Source: Hofstenia miamia (Eukaryota > Xenacoelomorpha > Acoela). From it: a stretch of 64,000 nucleotides of DNA. The notes under the pieces are model-generated. The model made no database searches and was not told the DNA's origin. It worked only from the letters and a program-made list of their open reading frames with translations. Made by a program: the position numbers and the translations under genes. The first letter of the stretch is position 1; each line of letters begins with the position of its first letter. The DNA is taken from positions 1,180,743 through 1,244,742 of the forward strand of contig SCFE01000070.1 of assembly GCA_004352715.1 (NCBI GenBank). Reading direction: 5' to 3'. This document shows positions 1 to 11,150 of the stretch, in pieces.

Positions 1-439
1 CATTACTATGATGGCTGTCATTGAGCTTTTTAACCATAATATTGAAAGACACCACCTTTAGTTAAAATTGAAAACTTTAATTTAGTAGTAGTTTCTTTTA
101 TAATCCTTATCAACTTAAATGTAAAATTTTGAAACAAAGTATAGTTTTACCTGGCATTGTACAACTAATAGAAGATGTCCATCATGGTTCATAATTAACT
201 AAACCCAACCCTGTGTTGCGCAAACAGTGTGAAGTCCCCAGTGATGCCTGTAACATTTTGTTACAAAATAAAACTGCTGTTATTAATCATGATTCTCATT
301 GAGATATAAGTATAAGAATTGAGCAAGTTAGTAGTTATTCATTAAATATTAATTCGCTAAACCATGGATGCCTTGATAACTAAATATCAAGGCGTCAATG
401 ACTAAACATTTCTCAACATTAGACAAAAGCGCCATAAAG

Positions 440-1690
440 CTTACAATGTGCGAGTGCCTTTGAAGCTGATGAAGACAATTTGGATGATGAAAGTTGATAT
501 GAAGATAATGAAGATGATTAAGAAATACATAGCGATTTTAATGACAATTTTCTACTGTGGAAACTAGTGTCAATTGACCATCCAGGTCAAGCTCCAATGT
601 AAATGTTCAAGAATATGATGATGAAGAAGGCATTCCAAAAGTTGGAAAGGGGAATGATGAATCACAACCAGAGGAAGATCGTGGAAATGACAATGCTGAT
701 AATACAACAACATTCTCATCCAGTGGCATACAATGTTTGTCTGTCTGTTTCTCTGAAGCTCAAAATTTTTTTACAGAGTCATCATCCACACAATGAATAT
801 GAAGCATTTTCACTCTATATCAAAGCTGAAATGTTGAGAACAGTTCAACTTCATACAAATCAGAAAGTGACAGATATTTGTGGTAGTGTAGGCCATAATC
901 TAGACATGAAGTCATAATGCATTTTGTGAGCCCATACGAATTTAGCAGTAGAGATATTGTAATAGATAATTGCTTTAGATCAAATGGTTTAGCCATTTCA
1001 ATACTATCGAAAATTTGACGCTGCTATAAAAATGCACAGTCATAGATGTGAGGTTCCTTCTGAACTTCAGAACAAAAAATGTCTTGTTGAGTCCCCATCA
1101 AGAGGATTGTTATGGTTTCATACATTCCATGGTTAAACAAGAACGTCATAATTTTTAGTTCTTCACATTCAGATTGTGAAGTTGTGGCCTCTGAAAAATA
1201 CAAGCCTGTACTAATTGGGGATTATAATTTTGGGAAGAAAGGCGTTGACAAGTTTGATGAAAAAATAGAAGAATTTACATGTAGGCACAAAACGTTTCAC
1301 TAACCACTACTTGTATTCTTCAACATGCTGGATGTTGCTGCATTCAATGGTTACTTGCTCTTGAAAGAAGATGAATACAAACTATCTCAAAACTATTTAT
1401 AAAGAATTTAGAAAAGAAATTAGTAAAAGAGCATGTTGAAATCCAATTCTGTATTAACAAAAAACTGCCAAAAGCAACAAAGATGCTGCATTTATCACTT
1501 GGCTTCATATAATTTTCAATAAATGTTTCTGTTGATGCGCAGCCTTCTATTTGGCAGTTGTTGAATCGCCATTTGCCCAATTCATCAAATAATGGAAAAG
1601 AAATCCGTTACTGCCCATCTTTTTAAAAAAGTGTATTTTTTGTGAAAAAACCATGCCATTTTTTTGTGATGCAATATTAAGTAAATATAC
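440..1690 (+). pseudogene. Degenerate piggyBac-type transposase
   Basis: A transposase remnant spread over all three + frames. Around 960-1,010 the translation IVIDNCF followed by GLAISIL matches the piggyBac 'DNxFTS..LA..L' catalytic block. At 1,110-1,310 a run contains NVIIFSS, then IGDYNFGKKGVDKFDE (the DYN..KGGVD block) and TCRHKT. In the next frame FFNMLDVAAFN follows, the piggyBac 'FxNMLDVSxxNA' block. Near 1,625-1,675 a CxxC...C...C cysteine array remains of the C-terminal zinc finger. An acidic stretch at 440-700 fits the usual N-terminus. Several stops and frame changes make it inactive. In live elements this enzyme does cut-and-paste transposition at TTAA. I did not find convincing terminal inverted repeats. 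The family call is firm; the outer limits are approximate. Confidence 0.8.
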
Positions 1691-1899
1691 ATGTATTATT
1701 TTCATTCTCATTATGTAACAAAATGCTACTTATATATGGTTGAGTGTGAGCAATTTATGTATGCAGATAAGGGTTAAGCCAATTCTTAGTCTTATTATAG
1801 CCATCATAGTAAATAATTAGATTATAATTAACGAAAAACAATTAAAATGCAATGTATTCTACAATATATTTTTATTTATAATAGTAAAGTTCATGTGAA

Positions 1900-2520
1900 T
1901 TTAATCTACTGTGCATTTCTTGTTTATACACTGTGATAAACACTTTATTTAATTCCCCAAGCCTGCCACATATTTCTCACTTTATACTTTATACACTGAC
2001 TTTTTAAAATGCTCTGATTGGATCATTTGTTTTGCCACATATTTGTTGTGCATTTCTCAATCCACACTAAAGTAAGTAATCTTTTTATGTATACTTAATT
2101 TATAATTAATAAAGACTTAGATATTTATAAATATATGAGAGAAAATAATTTTAAATATTTATTGTGTTTGAATTATTTTCTAAACATTTAAGGAATATTT
2201 TTATTGATACTATTGTTTTATGAACATAATTATTAACCTTGCTTTCTCAAGATAGGGTTAAAGTATTAATAGAAACAATTTTCGGAAACAAAGGTATACC
2301 TACTTAGCTTAACCTAGATATATGTGCTTGTATTTCAAATTTAGAATTTTAGAAAATTTTCCATTCTTAAATTTGTAGGTTTTATTTCAATTTGGAAATC
2401 AGTACTGGTAGTGCCAAATCTGTCAAAATTAGTTGTCAATCCTTCCAAATCCCAGAATTGTAAGAATTGTGTTTGAATTATTTTCTAACTATTGCTGTTT
2501 AAATTTAGTAATAATAGAAT
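1900..2520. repeat. Dispersed repeat, inverted copy at 25.4-26.06 kb
   Basis: This AT-rich segment matches the reverse complement of about 25,400-26,060 over roughly 600 bases. Shared blocks include TTTATAAATATATGAGAG, the stretch CTTGCTTTCTCAAGATAGGG, and TCAGTACTGGTAGTGC. A shorter, more diverged piece of the same repeat recurs at about 3,230-3,330. No protein is visible in it. It is probably a non-autonomous transposon, but I could not define its ends. Confidence 0.7.
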
Positions 2521-4380
2521 AATTTAATCAAGAAGAAGATTCACTAATAGAAGAAGATTCACTAATGGAAGAATTAAGTGAATACGAAGATTCACTAAAA
2601 ATGGAGGAATTAAAGAATGAAGTTGCTACACTCATCAAAGAAATCTCACTCAAAATTATAAAAACTGAAATGTCTTCATGTAAAAAGTGTTGGAAGACTT
2701 TGGTAAGAAACATAATATAAAGTTCAAAATAGAAGAAGAACATCTAATACCAAAATTAAAAAAAGTTACATAAGATCAAAATGTATTTGCTTAGCAAAAG
2801 AACAAATGAAAATTTTGATCTAGGGGATAGCTACAGTTGTTCCAATTTTGATGAAGCTAATGATTGCCCAATAATGTTAACCAATCAAATTAGTTATTGC
2901 TTATTGAAAAAAGTATCCTTTACAATCAGGGCAGTGAAATTTTAACATTTGTTAAACAAGAATGCATTAATCAAAGAAAAATGTATTTATATAAAACTTT
3001 CTTATTCAGTTGTATAAGATAAGTGTGGTATTACTAGGAATAAAACAGTGTGCTATTTAATCAAATAAATTAAGATGTTTTAGCACACTGTTGTTAAACA
3101 ACAGTGCATACTTTTCTGAACTACTGTGAGTGTTACTAATTCTCCTCCAGCTCAAGTTTCTGCTCCTAACACTATGGAACAATAGTTGTAATATCAATCT
3201 TCTATCTTTGTAGAGAAAAATTATAATAAAAAATTCATGTTTTATTTTAAATATGTAGATTAATTTCAATTTTGGAAATCTGTACAAGTAGTACCAAATC
3301 TGTCAAACTTAGTTCTCAATCAAATAATTTTCAAATTCTATTTTTAAGCAAAACATAAACCCTGCATTATATCCTAATAATTTATTGAACTTTTTAAAAG
3401 TAAAATCATATTAGAATGTGTTTTCACATAAGTTGAAACCAATTTAATAAGCAGTTTTTCTTTAATTCACGATTTAGTAGCTGTTTATACTCACATTCAT
3501 CAATGATGTATCTAATCAACATATTTAGCCTGAACAAGACATTAAGAAATTGTAAAAATATCGGGATCTTTCGATTCGCCAATATTTTCTCTTTGGCAAT
3601 CTATGCCTTACCCATCCAATCCCGTCCCACCACAAATTATAATATTTATATTGAGTAAAGTTCAAGTAAAATTATTGAATTTATGAAAGTGTAGGACAGG
3701 CAAAATGACAAATTTATTAAAATTTTACCTTTAACTCTAATATTATTTTACAATATCAAGTATCAACACTTTTGAGAAGCACGAATGTTGTCAGTCCCAT
3801 CTCATTACATTCCATATGACATTTCTTTACTGTAAAAGTGTGAGTTTTAACAGTTTCTTTTGGACGTTGTTGAGAATTGAGATATCATGAACCTATAAAA
3901 CAAAGACTAGTTTTACATGGAGCTGTTCAGCGTGTACATTTTAATATTTAACTCTAGTCCAAGTTGTTAATAGTTGAATAGATATACCATTCTGAAATGT
4001 GTTAGTAGAAACATAGTAATTTTCAAGTTCTTTTAAAGCAAAATTCTCCAATTACACATAAGTTGATAAAAATACTAGACACTTTAGTGAAGGATGGGGA
4101 GTCAGTCATTCACCATGTAAAGAAAGTGTGTCCAAAACAAAAAGTACAAAATTGGCACACTGGTTTGTCAATAGTATTGCCAATTGAAACTGTTAGTAAT
4201 TTCAGGCCCGGTTTGAGCACTCATTCCTCCATGGCAAGCTTAAATGGAACATAAAAAGCAATCTACAAATGGCTTGAATATTATTAGACAAAGACCAAAA
4301 CATAACAATAGTGGCATAAACAAAAAACTATAGATATATACATATATAAACCAGTAGATCCACTAAAATCATAAACTAGG
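2521..4380. other. AT-rich non-coding stretch
   Basis: No supportable gene. It holds a perfect 10-base inverted repeat, CAGTGTGCTA at 3,046-3,055 and its complement at 3,081-3,090 (24-25 base loop), a second small palindrome GTTGTTAAACAAC right after, and the partial repeat copy at 3,230-3,330. Short ORFs here show no family motif and look like chance reading of AT-rich DNA. Confidence 0.6.
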
Positions 4381-4389
4381 TGGTCAGTC

Positions 4390-4870
4390 TCTTTAGACAA
4401 TATAAGATAGAAGCCCCAGAGCCACTGCGCTCAGGGAGGCTGTGAAAATAGAATATATATATATAGATAGATAGATAGAGAAAAAATCTCGCAGCAAGAC
4501 TAACAAAGTTTATTCCTTATTGGAAAGGAGGTGTGTAGGGTATCATCACAAGAATGCCTCGTCATAAGTTTCTGAAATTTTGCACTTGGTTAGATAGACC
4601 CCAAATTGTTATCACAAGTCTCCATAGACTGTAAGTATAGCAGCCCGCAGTGCTGCCGCGCTCAAGTAGGGCTGATAAAATTAAAAAATAAAATAAAGAA
4701 TAGAGAAAAAATCCCGCATGCAAATGCAGACTGATTAACAAAGTTTACTCTGTATCGGAAAGGGGGTGTGTAGGGTATCATCTCAAGAACGGTTTGTCAG
4801 AAGTTTCTGATTTTTTGCATTTGGGTTGAAAGACCTCGAAATGTTCTCACAATTTTTTTTGCTAATGGTT
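4390..4870 (+). repeat. Two-unit tandem repeat of about 240 bp with a GATA microsatellite
   Basis: Two head-to-tail units, about 4,400-4,630 and 4,640-4,870. Shared blocks: GAGAAAAAATC then CGCA, AGACT then TAACAAAGTTTA, GGAAAGG then GGTGTGTAGGGTATCATC, and AGAAGTTTCTGA or a close variant. The first unit contains a short (TA)n/(GATA)n microsatellite at about 4,455-4,485. Function unknown; it may be part of a decayed LTR or a satellite seed. Confidence 0.7.
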
Positions 4871-5752
4871 TCTATGCATCGTTTTTGGGTAAATGAGGCA
4901 TAAAGTTTGCTCTTAGAAGCAGCATCCAATAGGATTTCTTGCATAAGGGTGGCATACAGGCGTGGAAACTAAAATGCCAATAGCTCACTCAATGTTAATT
5001 CGATTTTTTCAATTTGCTTTGCACTTTGTTAGGCATCCTGCATACTATTTCATAGTATATGTTAAATTATTGTGAGTTCATTGGGAAAAAAAGTTTTAAA
5101 GTGCCTGAACACATATACAAGTTAATTAATTCAATTTTTTATTTTTTCATTTTCTCTGACAATAATGAAGATAGGCATTAGTATGAAGTCAAAAAAATTT
5201 ATTTCAAATTGCTAAGAGAGAAATGCGTCAAAAACCCTTTTAGTGTTCTTTTGCAATTTGCTCCTGCAATTCTTTATCTTTATTTTTCAAAAATTTATGG
5301 GATATACTAGAGTATGTAGTTGATCTATTGCAGTAAATATTTTTCGATGGTCAATGCTCTTGGAGCACAGGAAGAAAATTTTCTCAAAACTTGGAAAATT
5401 TTGTTTGTTTTCTGTACACTACTTTCGAAAATTTTGTTTTGTGATTTATGTTGTGTAGCAGGTACAACATTAGAATGAATTGAAATATTTTCGATATTCA
5501 AATGAGCTGAGAATTAGGTCTTGGAAATGGGTCATCACTTCGGCCAGAGGCCACGATTCTGTAAGAAGAAGTTTGGAATTAACTTGTTCTCTGAATACTG
5601 TTTATCTTAAACTATGAAATGAACATGCCCCTGTTTTCTCTAAAAATAGAAGTACAGATTTAACTAGTAGTTTCATCTGTTGTTTATTATTTATAAAGAT
5701 AGAATGCTTGCTGAGTGTTGCATGTGCTTCTAACACAAACCAGCATTCTACA
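4871..5752 (+). repeat. Probable 5' LTR region of El-C (left end not defined)
   Basis: A good primer-binding site starts at 5,753, so the bases just upstream, ending ...CATTCTACA, are the likely 3' end of El-C's 5' LTR. I could not find the LTR's left edge, and no matching 3' LTR survives downstream because El-C's 3' end meets an LTR-A copy. No coding signal is visible in this stretch. Confidence 0.4.
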
Positions 5753-5773
5753 TGGTGACCCGACTTTGAACAC
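5753..5773 (+). other. Primer-binding site of El-C, tRNA-Trp-like
   Basis: TGGTGACCCGACTTTGAAC directly follows an LTR-like ...CTACA end. It fits the complement of a eukaryotic tRNA-Trp 3' end with two small deletions, including part of the T-arm (TTTGAACAC). tRNA-Trp priming is known in the CsRn1/Kabuki lineage of Ty3/gypsy elements. The tRNA assignment comes from remembered tRNA structure and should be checked. Confidence 0.55.
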
Positions 5774-5988
5774 ATTACCAAAGTATGTGAAGAAGGAGTC
5801 ACTTTGTTCTTACTGTTTCTATTAAATCCTTATACAATTCTTCAGTACAAAAATAAAAAACCTTAGCCGCAGCGCCGCAGACAACCATAAACTCAAGAGT
5901 ACCTAATTATAAACTACATACCAGCTAAAGATTACCACTATTTACTATTTTGGTTTAATTATCTTACTGAAGCCCATTCAATATCATT

Positions 5989-7250
5989 ATGGAATCTTGT
6001 TTATCTCGCTCAAAAACCCACAAAGCCCTCTCAGTTGAAAATTTACAACAAATTTCCCATGACGAACTTTTAAAAATGGTTGTAACCCTCCAAAATGACT
6101 TACTTGATATTCAACACCAAAAAGAATATCTTGAAAAAGAGTTGTTTGAATCATGCAAAAATGAACAGAATTTACTCAATTGATTGACAATTCTTCAACC
6201 CCAATTCAAGCAATTTAAAAAACAAATTATGTCATTAAATCAACAATCAACCTCATTACCCCATGTCGATTTAACTGCCAAATTCGATTTGCTGTTTAAG
6301 AAAATGCTTACAAAATTCACTGACATGAAAAAAGAATTATCTAATGATTTGAAAAAAAATTTTTTTATGAACTTTAAAGCCAACAAAGCTCCAAATGAAA
6401 TACTTCAACATCGTTATGAAGATTCTGTGCTACCATACCAACAAATATAGTAAACCCCCCTAAATTCAATGGTAAAATCAATGCATCTTCTTCTACTTTT
6501 AGTGAATGGTTTACACAATTCGAAGTATACTTGATGCAAATGAAGATCGATCAAACCACTACCACTTCACAATTAGCTTTTTACTTACAGGGTAAAGCTA
6601 ATACGTATTATCTCAGTTTTGATGACACAATCAAACAAAACTATCAAGCATTAGTTAGCAAATTAAAACACCACTTCAACTCCAAATCTGTGAAAAACAA
6701 TATCAGATATTGCTGTTTGACCTTCAATACAAACGCAATGACGATATTGCTGTTTACATACTGCAAATCCAAAGATTGCTTCGACTATCCAGTGAAGTCA
6801 ACAAATATAAATCTCAAGACTTGTATACATTTATAATGCGTGGTCTACCCAATGTCACAAGAAGATGATTAGAAGCTAAATGCAACATTGATGATGACAT
6901 TGAAACTATCATCAACAAAGCCATTAACATTCAATTGGCTTTCAAATTCAATTCAAGGATACATTGTGATGCATTATCAATGGTGCCTAGAACTAATTAT
7001 TCTACTAAATGATTTACAACATGAAAGCCCAAAACTGAATCTAATATTAAACCAAAGCATTTAAAATTCACAAATTTTTAAAGTTGCCAAAAATGACAAA
7101 ATACATTGCTTTCAATGGGGACGCAAAGGACATTTATGATCTCAATATACAGTAAAGATTAATATTATTGATGACAATGAAGGTTTTTATAGAGAAACTG
7201 AGGACGATGATAACGAAACTGTTGATACTGATACTTTTCTTTAAATGAGA
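5989..7250 (+). pseudogene. El-C gag (decayed)
   Basis: Gag-like polyprotein. From the ATG at 5,989 the frame runs with one in-frame TGA (6,181) to a TAG at about 6,448. It has a coiled-coil N-terminus, then in shifted frames the conserved capsid region (FNGKI...FSEWFTQFEVYL at about 6,460-6,540, matching 'FxEWIQMFE' of El-B). RR-TGA-LEAKCNID at about 6,860-6,890 aligns with RQQFEIKC of El-B. Near 7,110 CFQWGRKGH is a zinc knuckle whose second Cys is now Trp. Several stops are TGA. It would have made the capsid and nucleocapsid of the element. Confidence 0.75.
7240..7246 (+). promoter_or_regulatory. TTTAAAT heptamer at the El-C gag/pro boundary
   Basis: TTTAAAT followed by a purine-rich run sits at the same place as the heptamer in El-B (47,153-47,159), after the shared GATACTTT. 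In El-C a few extra bases put it out of the ideal register, consistent with decay. It looks like the relic of a -1 ribosomal frameshift site between Gag and protease. Confidence 0.4.
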
Positions 7251-7299
7251 AAGAGCACAAACTCCAGACTGAGCAGGAGAGATACTCATCTCAACTAAC

Positions 7300-10200
7300 T
7301 TGACAGATAAAAAATTTATTCCAGTTACTGTAAATTGTATAGCTGTGGAAGCAATCATTGACACAGGAGCTGCACATTCTGTCATAGCTGATACCTTCTA
7401 TTGGTATAACTCGTAAAGATTTGACAAAAGAAAACTACAGATAAATTTCTGCTAGTGGCGATTACTTAAACACTAAAGGATACATTAAAAACGTTAAAAT
7501 TTCGATTTAATGTAAAATCTTTGAACAAGATTTGATGTTAATTGGTACTGCAAACTTCCAATCGCCATACCAATTGATTTTGGGACGTGACTTCTTAGAA
7601 TATAATGATTTTCAGAAAAATACTATTAAAATTAATGATAACAACACTATAAGAAAAAAATTAAGGATCCTGATTCTATACAATTTCAGTTAGAAGTATT
7701 AAAAATAGAACCCTATCATTGGAAAATGATTAAAGCTAAAACAGATAGATCTATTAATGGTGATTACATGATTTCTCATTATACTGGATACAATGCAAAG
7801 AAATTAACTTCTTTATCTACAGTTTCATATGTTAATGGTGGGTCTCTGTTTACAGCTTTATTAAATAATACTGACAAACTTATTATGTTATGACAACAAT
7901 AGTTAAAAATATTTGCTTATCCAGTGTATACGCAAGTCAAGAAAAACTGAAAATGTTTATTCATAAACAATACAATTAGCAAATCTAAAGAAGATATTAT
8001 TCTACCAATAGTAAATCAGGAGAGACACCTTCACTTGAGGTCTAAAGAAATCCAAAAACTTAAATAGCTTACTCATGATGTATAATGGTGCATTAAACTA
8101 TTATCAGTGTTGGTCAAGCAGTAGGTGAATTTCATCACATCTAGACAACTTCCAACAAACCCACTAAACAGCAAGTGCAACTTTTACCAGAACATCACAA
8201 AAAAGAATATCTAAAACACTTACTGAATTATTAAATGCAAGTAAACTTAAAATATTCTCAAGTCTTGATCTTTGCAAAGCCTATTGGCAGGTTCCTATGC
8301 ATCCAGATGATATCAAAAAACTGCCTTTATTACATCTTAAGGCTTATTCAAATGGTTGCATATGGTATTTGGTTTATAAAATGTGCCTGTCACTTTCCAA
8401 TGCTATGTGACAAAAGTTCTTATGAATGGTAATAATAAATTAGACAAAGGCATTGTTACTTATATAGATGATATTTTAATATCTTCAACGATATTTAAAG
8501 AGCACTTAGAAAAATTGGAATAGATCTTGCAAATTTTAAACAAAAGTGGTTTCAAATTTAATGGAAATAAATGAAATTTGGCAAAACACTGCACTGCATT
8601 TCTTGACAGAAAAATTGAACACAAAACAATTACTTTGAAAGATGACACCATGTCATTGATTGAATCAATTCAATGCCTAAAAAATTGCAAAGGTATTAAA
8701 AGAATACTTGGATTTTTCAATTACTACCAAAAGCTGTATTCCTCATATAGCTAAAAAGACCATTAATATGTCAAATTTATTAAAATCTAAAAATGAGTTT
8801 CAATGGAAATGGAAACATCAAGAAGAATTCGATTTACTTAAAAAGAATTTAAAAAATTACCACCACTAATCTGTCCTGATTACTAAAAAGAATTTATCGC
8901 CAATTGTGATGCTAGTACTGTTGCCATTTGTGCTTGTCTAAGTCAAAACTTCAACAGTAAAGAACTTCCCATTCAATTTTTCAGTAGAAAATTAAAAAAT
9001 TCGGAACTAAATTATTGTATTACTAAGTCAGAAATGTTAGCATTGGTAGAAGCCTTAAACAAATTTCGATATTTTCTCATCAGAGAGAAAAATTTTACAG
9101 TACACACAGATAACAGCAGTTTATCTTGGTTAAAGAAATTTTCTGGTGATTGATCTAACATAGTTGGACACTGTATAGAACAATTGAATGATTTTAATTT
9201 TACTATTCAACATCGCAAAGGTACTTTACATGCCAATGCTGATCTAATTACTCCTTTACTGCAGTATCAACAAAATTTACAAAAAGTTCCCAGTGATAAA
9301 ATTATATTCTCTTTTATTCTGAAAAATGAATGTGAAGATTTACCTGAAATTAATGTTGATAGACAAGGAAAACCTATGCTAAGTATTAGCATTAAAGAAG
9401 AAATTTCCAAAGAAGAAATAGCTGGAAAACAATTAATTGATCCATTACTAATGCAAATTATCAACAAAGTCACTATGCCTGCCATGATTTTAGATCCTCT
9501 TTCTTCACATTATACAATAAGTATGATTGGAATATTACACCTCAAGGTTTATTATTCAATAAATATGGAAATAACCGAATTGCTATTCCTGAATGCTACA
9601 AACATGATTTAATACACAAGATTCAAGAAAACTGTCATTTAGGCATTTTACAAACAGAAAAAACTGCAAATGAAGACTTCATAGGTACTAATTTGCAAAA
9701 AGTAGTTTATGATGTTATTGTAAAATGCAAAATTTGCTTATTAACAAATAAAGAACATTTCCCATTACAATGATCAGAACTACAAAAAATTATTGCTGAA
9801 AAACCTAATGAGATCATTCACATCAACATTGAACAATTATCAAAAAATGATGAAAATTTTCAATATGTTGTAGTTATAGTAGACAACTTTACTATAAACT
9901 GTAAAATCATTCCTACAGATATAATTACAGCTAAGAAAATCATAGATATAATTGTTAATGAGTGGATACTAAACATTGGACCTATGTCTCAAACAATAAC
10001 TGATCAGGGCAGACAGTTTGAAAGTTCTTTGTTTTCTGAATTAATGACTCAATTAGAAAAACTAAATGAGCTTTCAACAGTTTATCATCAACAATCAAAC
10101 TGTATGGCTGAAAGGACTAATCACACTTTACTTAAATTGATTAGACTATTAACGTCACATATAGAAGGTAAACATTGGTGAAAAATCATTAAAAAAGTGG

Positions 10201-10700
10201 AATTTTACTATAACACCCCTGTTCATATAACTATTGGCATATCTTCATACAAAGCCATATTTGGTCATGAAGCTGTTGCTCCATTATTGATACAATTTAA
10301 AACTATTCAACTAATTCAACTGATAAATATGTTTGTGATCTTATTTATAATTTGAATTCTATGAATGAAACAATGATTCATAACACTGAAAAGAGTGCTA
10401 TGCACCAGAAACATAACTTTAATGAGAAAATCTATCTCAATCACCATTCTATAGGAAAAAAAGTTTATGCTTTTCTACCTGGTATTACCATGTGATAAAC
10501 ACCACATTCAAAAATAAGCTCATAAATGGCAAGGACCTTATGAGATCATGAAAGTATTACATGACAATAACTACAAATTCAATTACTGACAATTGTTCAT
10601 CTTCAAAATCTTAAACATACCATTAAGGATATTGATAATGCTAAATTAGATAACTTTAATGAACTTAAATACATTGATAATGGTATTGATAATTTTTGAT
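7300..10700 (+). pseudogene. El-C pol: protease, RT, RNase H, integrase (decayed)
   Basis: Domains in order. Aspartic protease at about 7,310-7,640 (AIIDTGAAHSVIA, active-site DTGA). Reverse transcriptase at about 8,180-8,690 (DLCKAYWQVPM; catalytic YIDDILISS near 8,460). RNase H at about 8,880-9,240 (CDAST, SEMLALVEA, HTDNSSLSWL). Integrase at about 9,600-10,350, with an H..H/CxxC zinc-binding part (HKIQENCHLG ... CKIC). In the DDE core the first Asp is replaced by Asn (HINIEQL where El-A1 has HIDLEML); the second Asp (ITDQG) and the Glu (AERTNHT) remain. Many stops and frame changes interrupt it. The domain order RT-RNaseH-integrase places it in Ty3/gypsy. Confidence 0.85.
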
Positions 10701-11150
10701 GAACTAGTATATTACAATATAAATGTACCACCTAGAATGTTACCACAACATTCTACTAGAAATCCTAATCCAAATTATATATCCCAAGATTGGGAATTAA
10801 ATATTTAACATTTTTGTAGGAATGAAATGACAACACTTTCCACAGAAGGCAAGTGAGACATCCTCATCCCTTTCTCAGCACTGGATCAAATTTCAAAAAT
10901 TATACCAATCCCATACATCATCAGATGCATGGTCTGGGAGTACTGAATCAGCCACTTCTCAGTTTAAATTGAGACCTCAAATGGTTTCTGTGCTTACTGA
11001 GACTGTGATCCCACACTGCAACATGAGCTTTAAATGGTTCATGAGACAGGGGGATGAGTATTCAGTCAAACTCATTTGCACCTGTCCTTCCTCAGCTTTA
11101 AATAGTTGACAATACTCAGAGAGAGGGTTTCATTGCACCAGGAACCTCAA
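10701..11150 (+). other. El-C pol-ORF3 linker with GCTTTAAATGG repeats
   Basis: Non-conserved linker between integrase and ORF3. It carries a repeated short motif: AGTTTAAATTG at 10,961, GCTTTAAATGG at 11,027-11,037 and GCTTTAAATAG at 11,095-11,105. This resembles the reverse complement of the CCAATTAAAGGGC motif of the El-B linker, but in the opposite orientation relative to coding. Whether they are homologous is uncertain. Confidence 0.4.

Noticed and set aside
2528-2743. Ser/Glu-rich short ORF near 2.5-2.7 kb
   Set aside because: Produced by a simple GAAGATTCACTAATAGAAG-type repeat; no family motif and no conserved copy.
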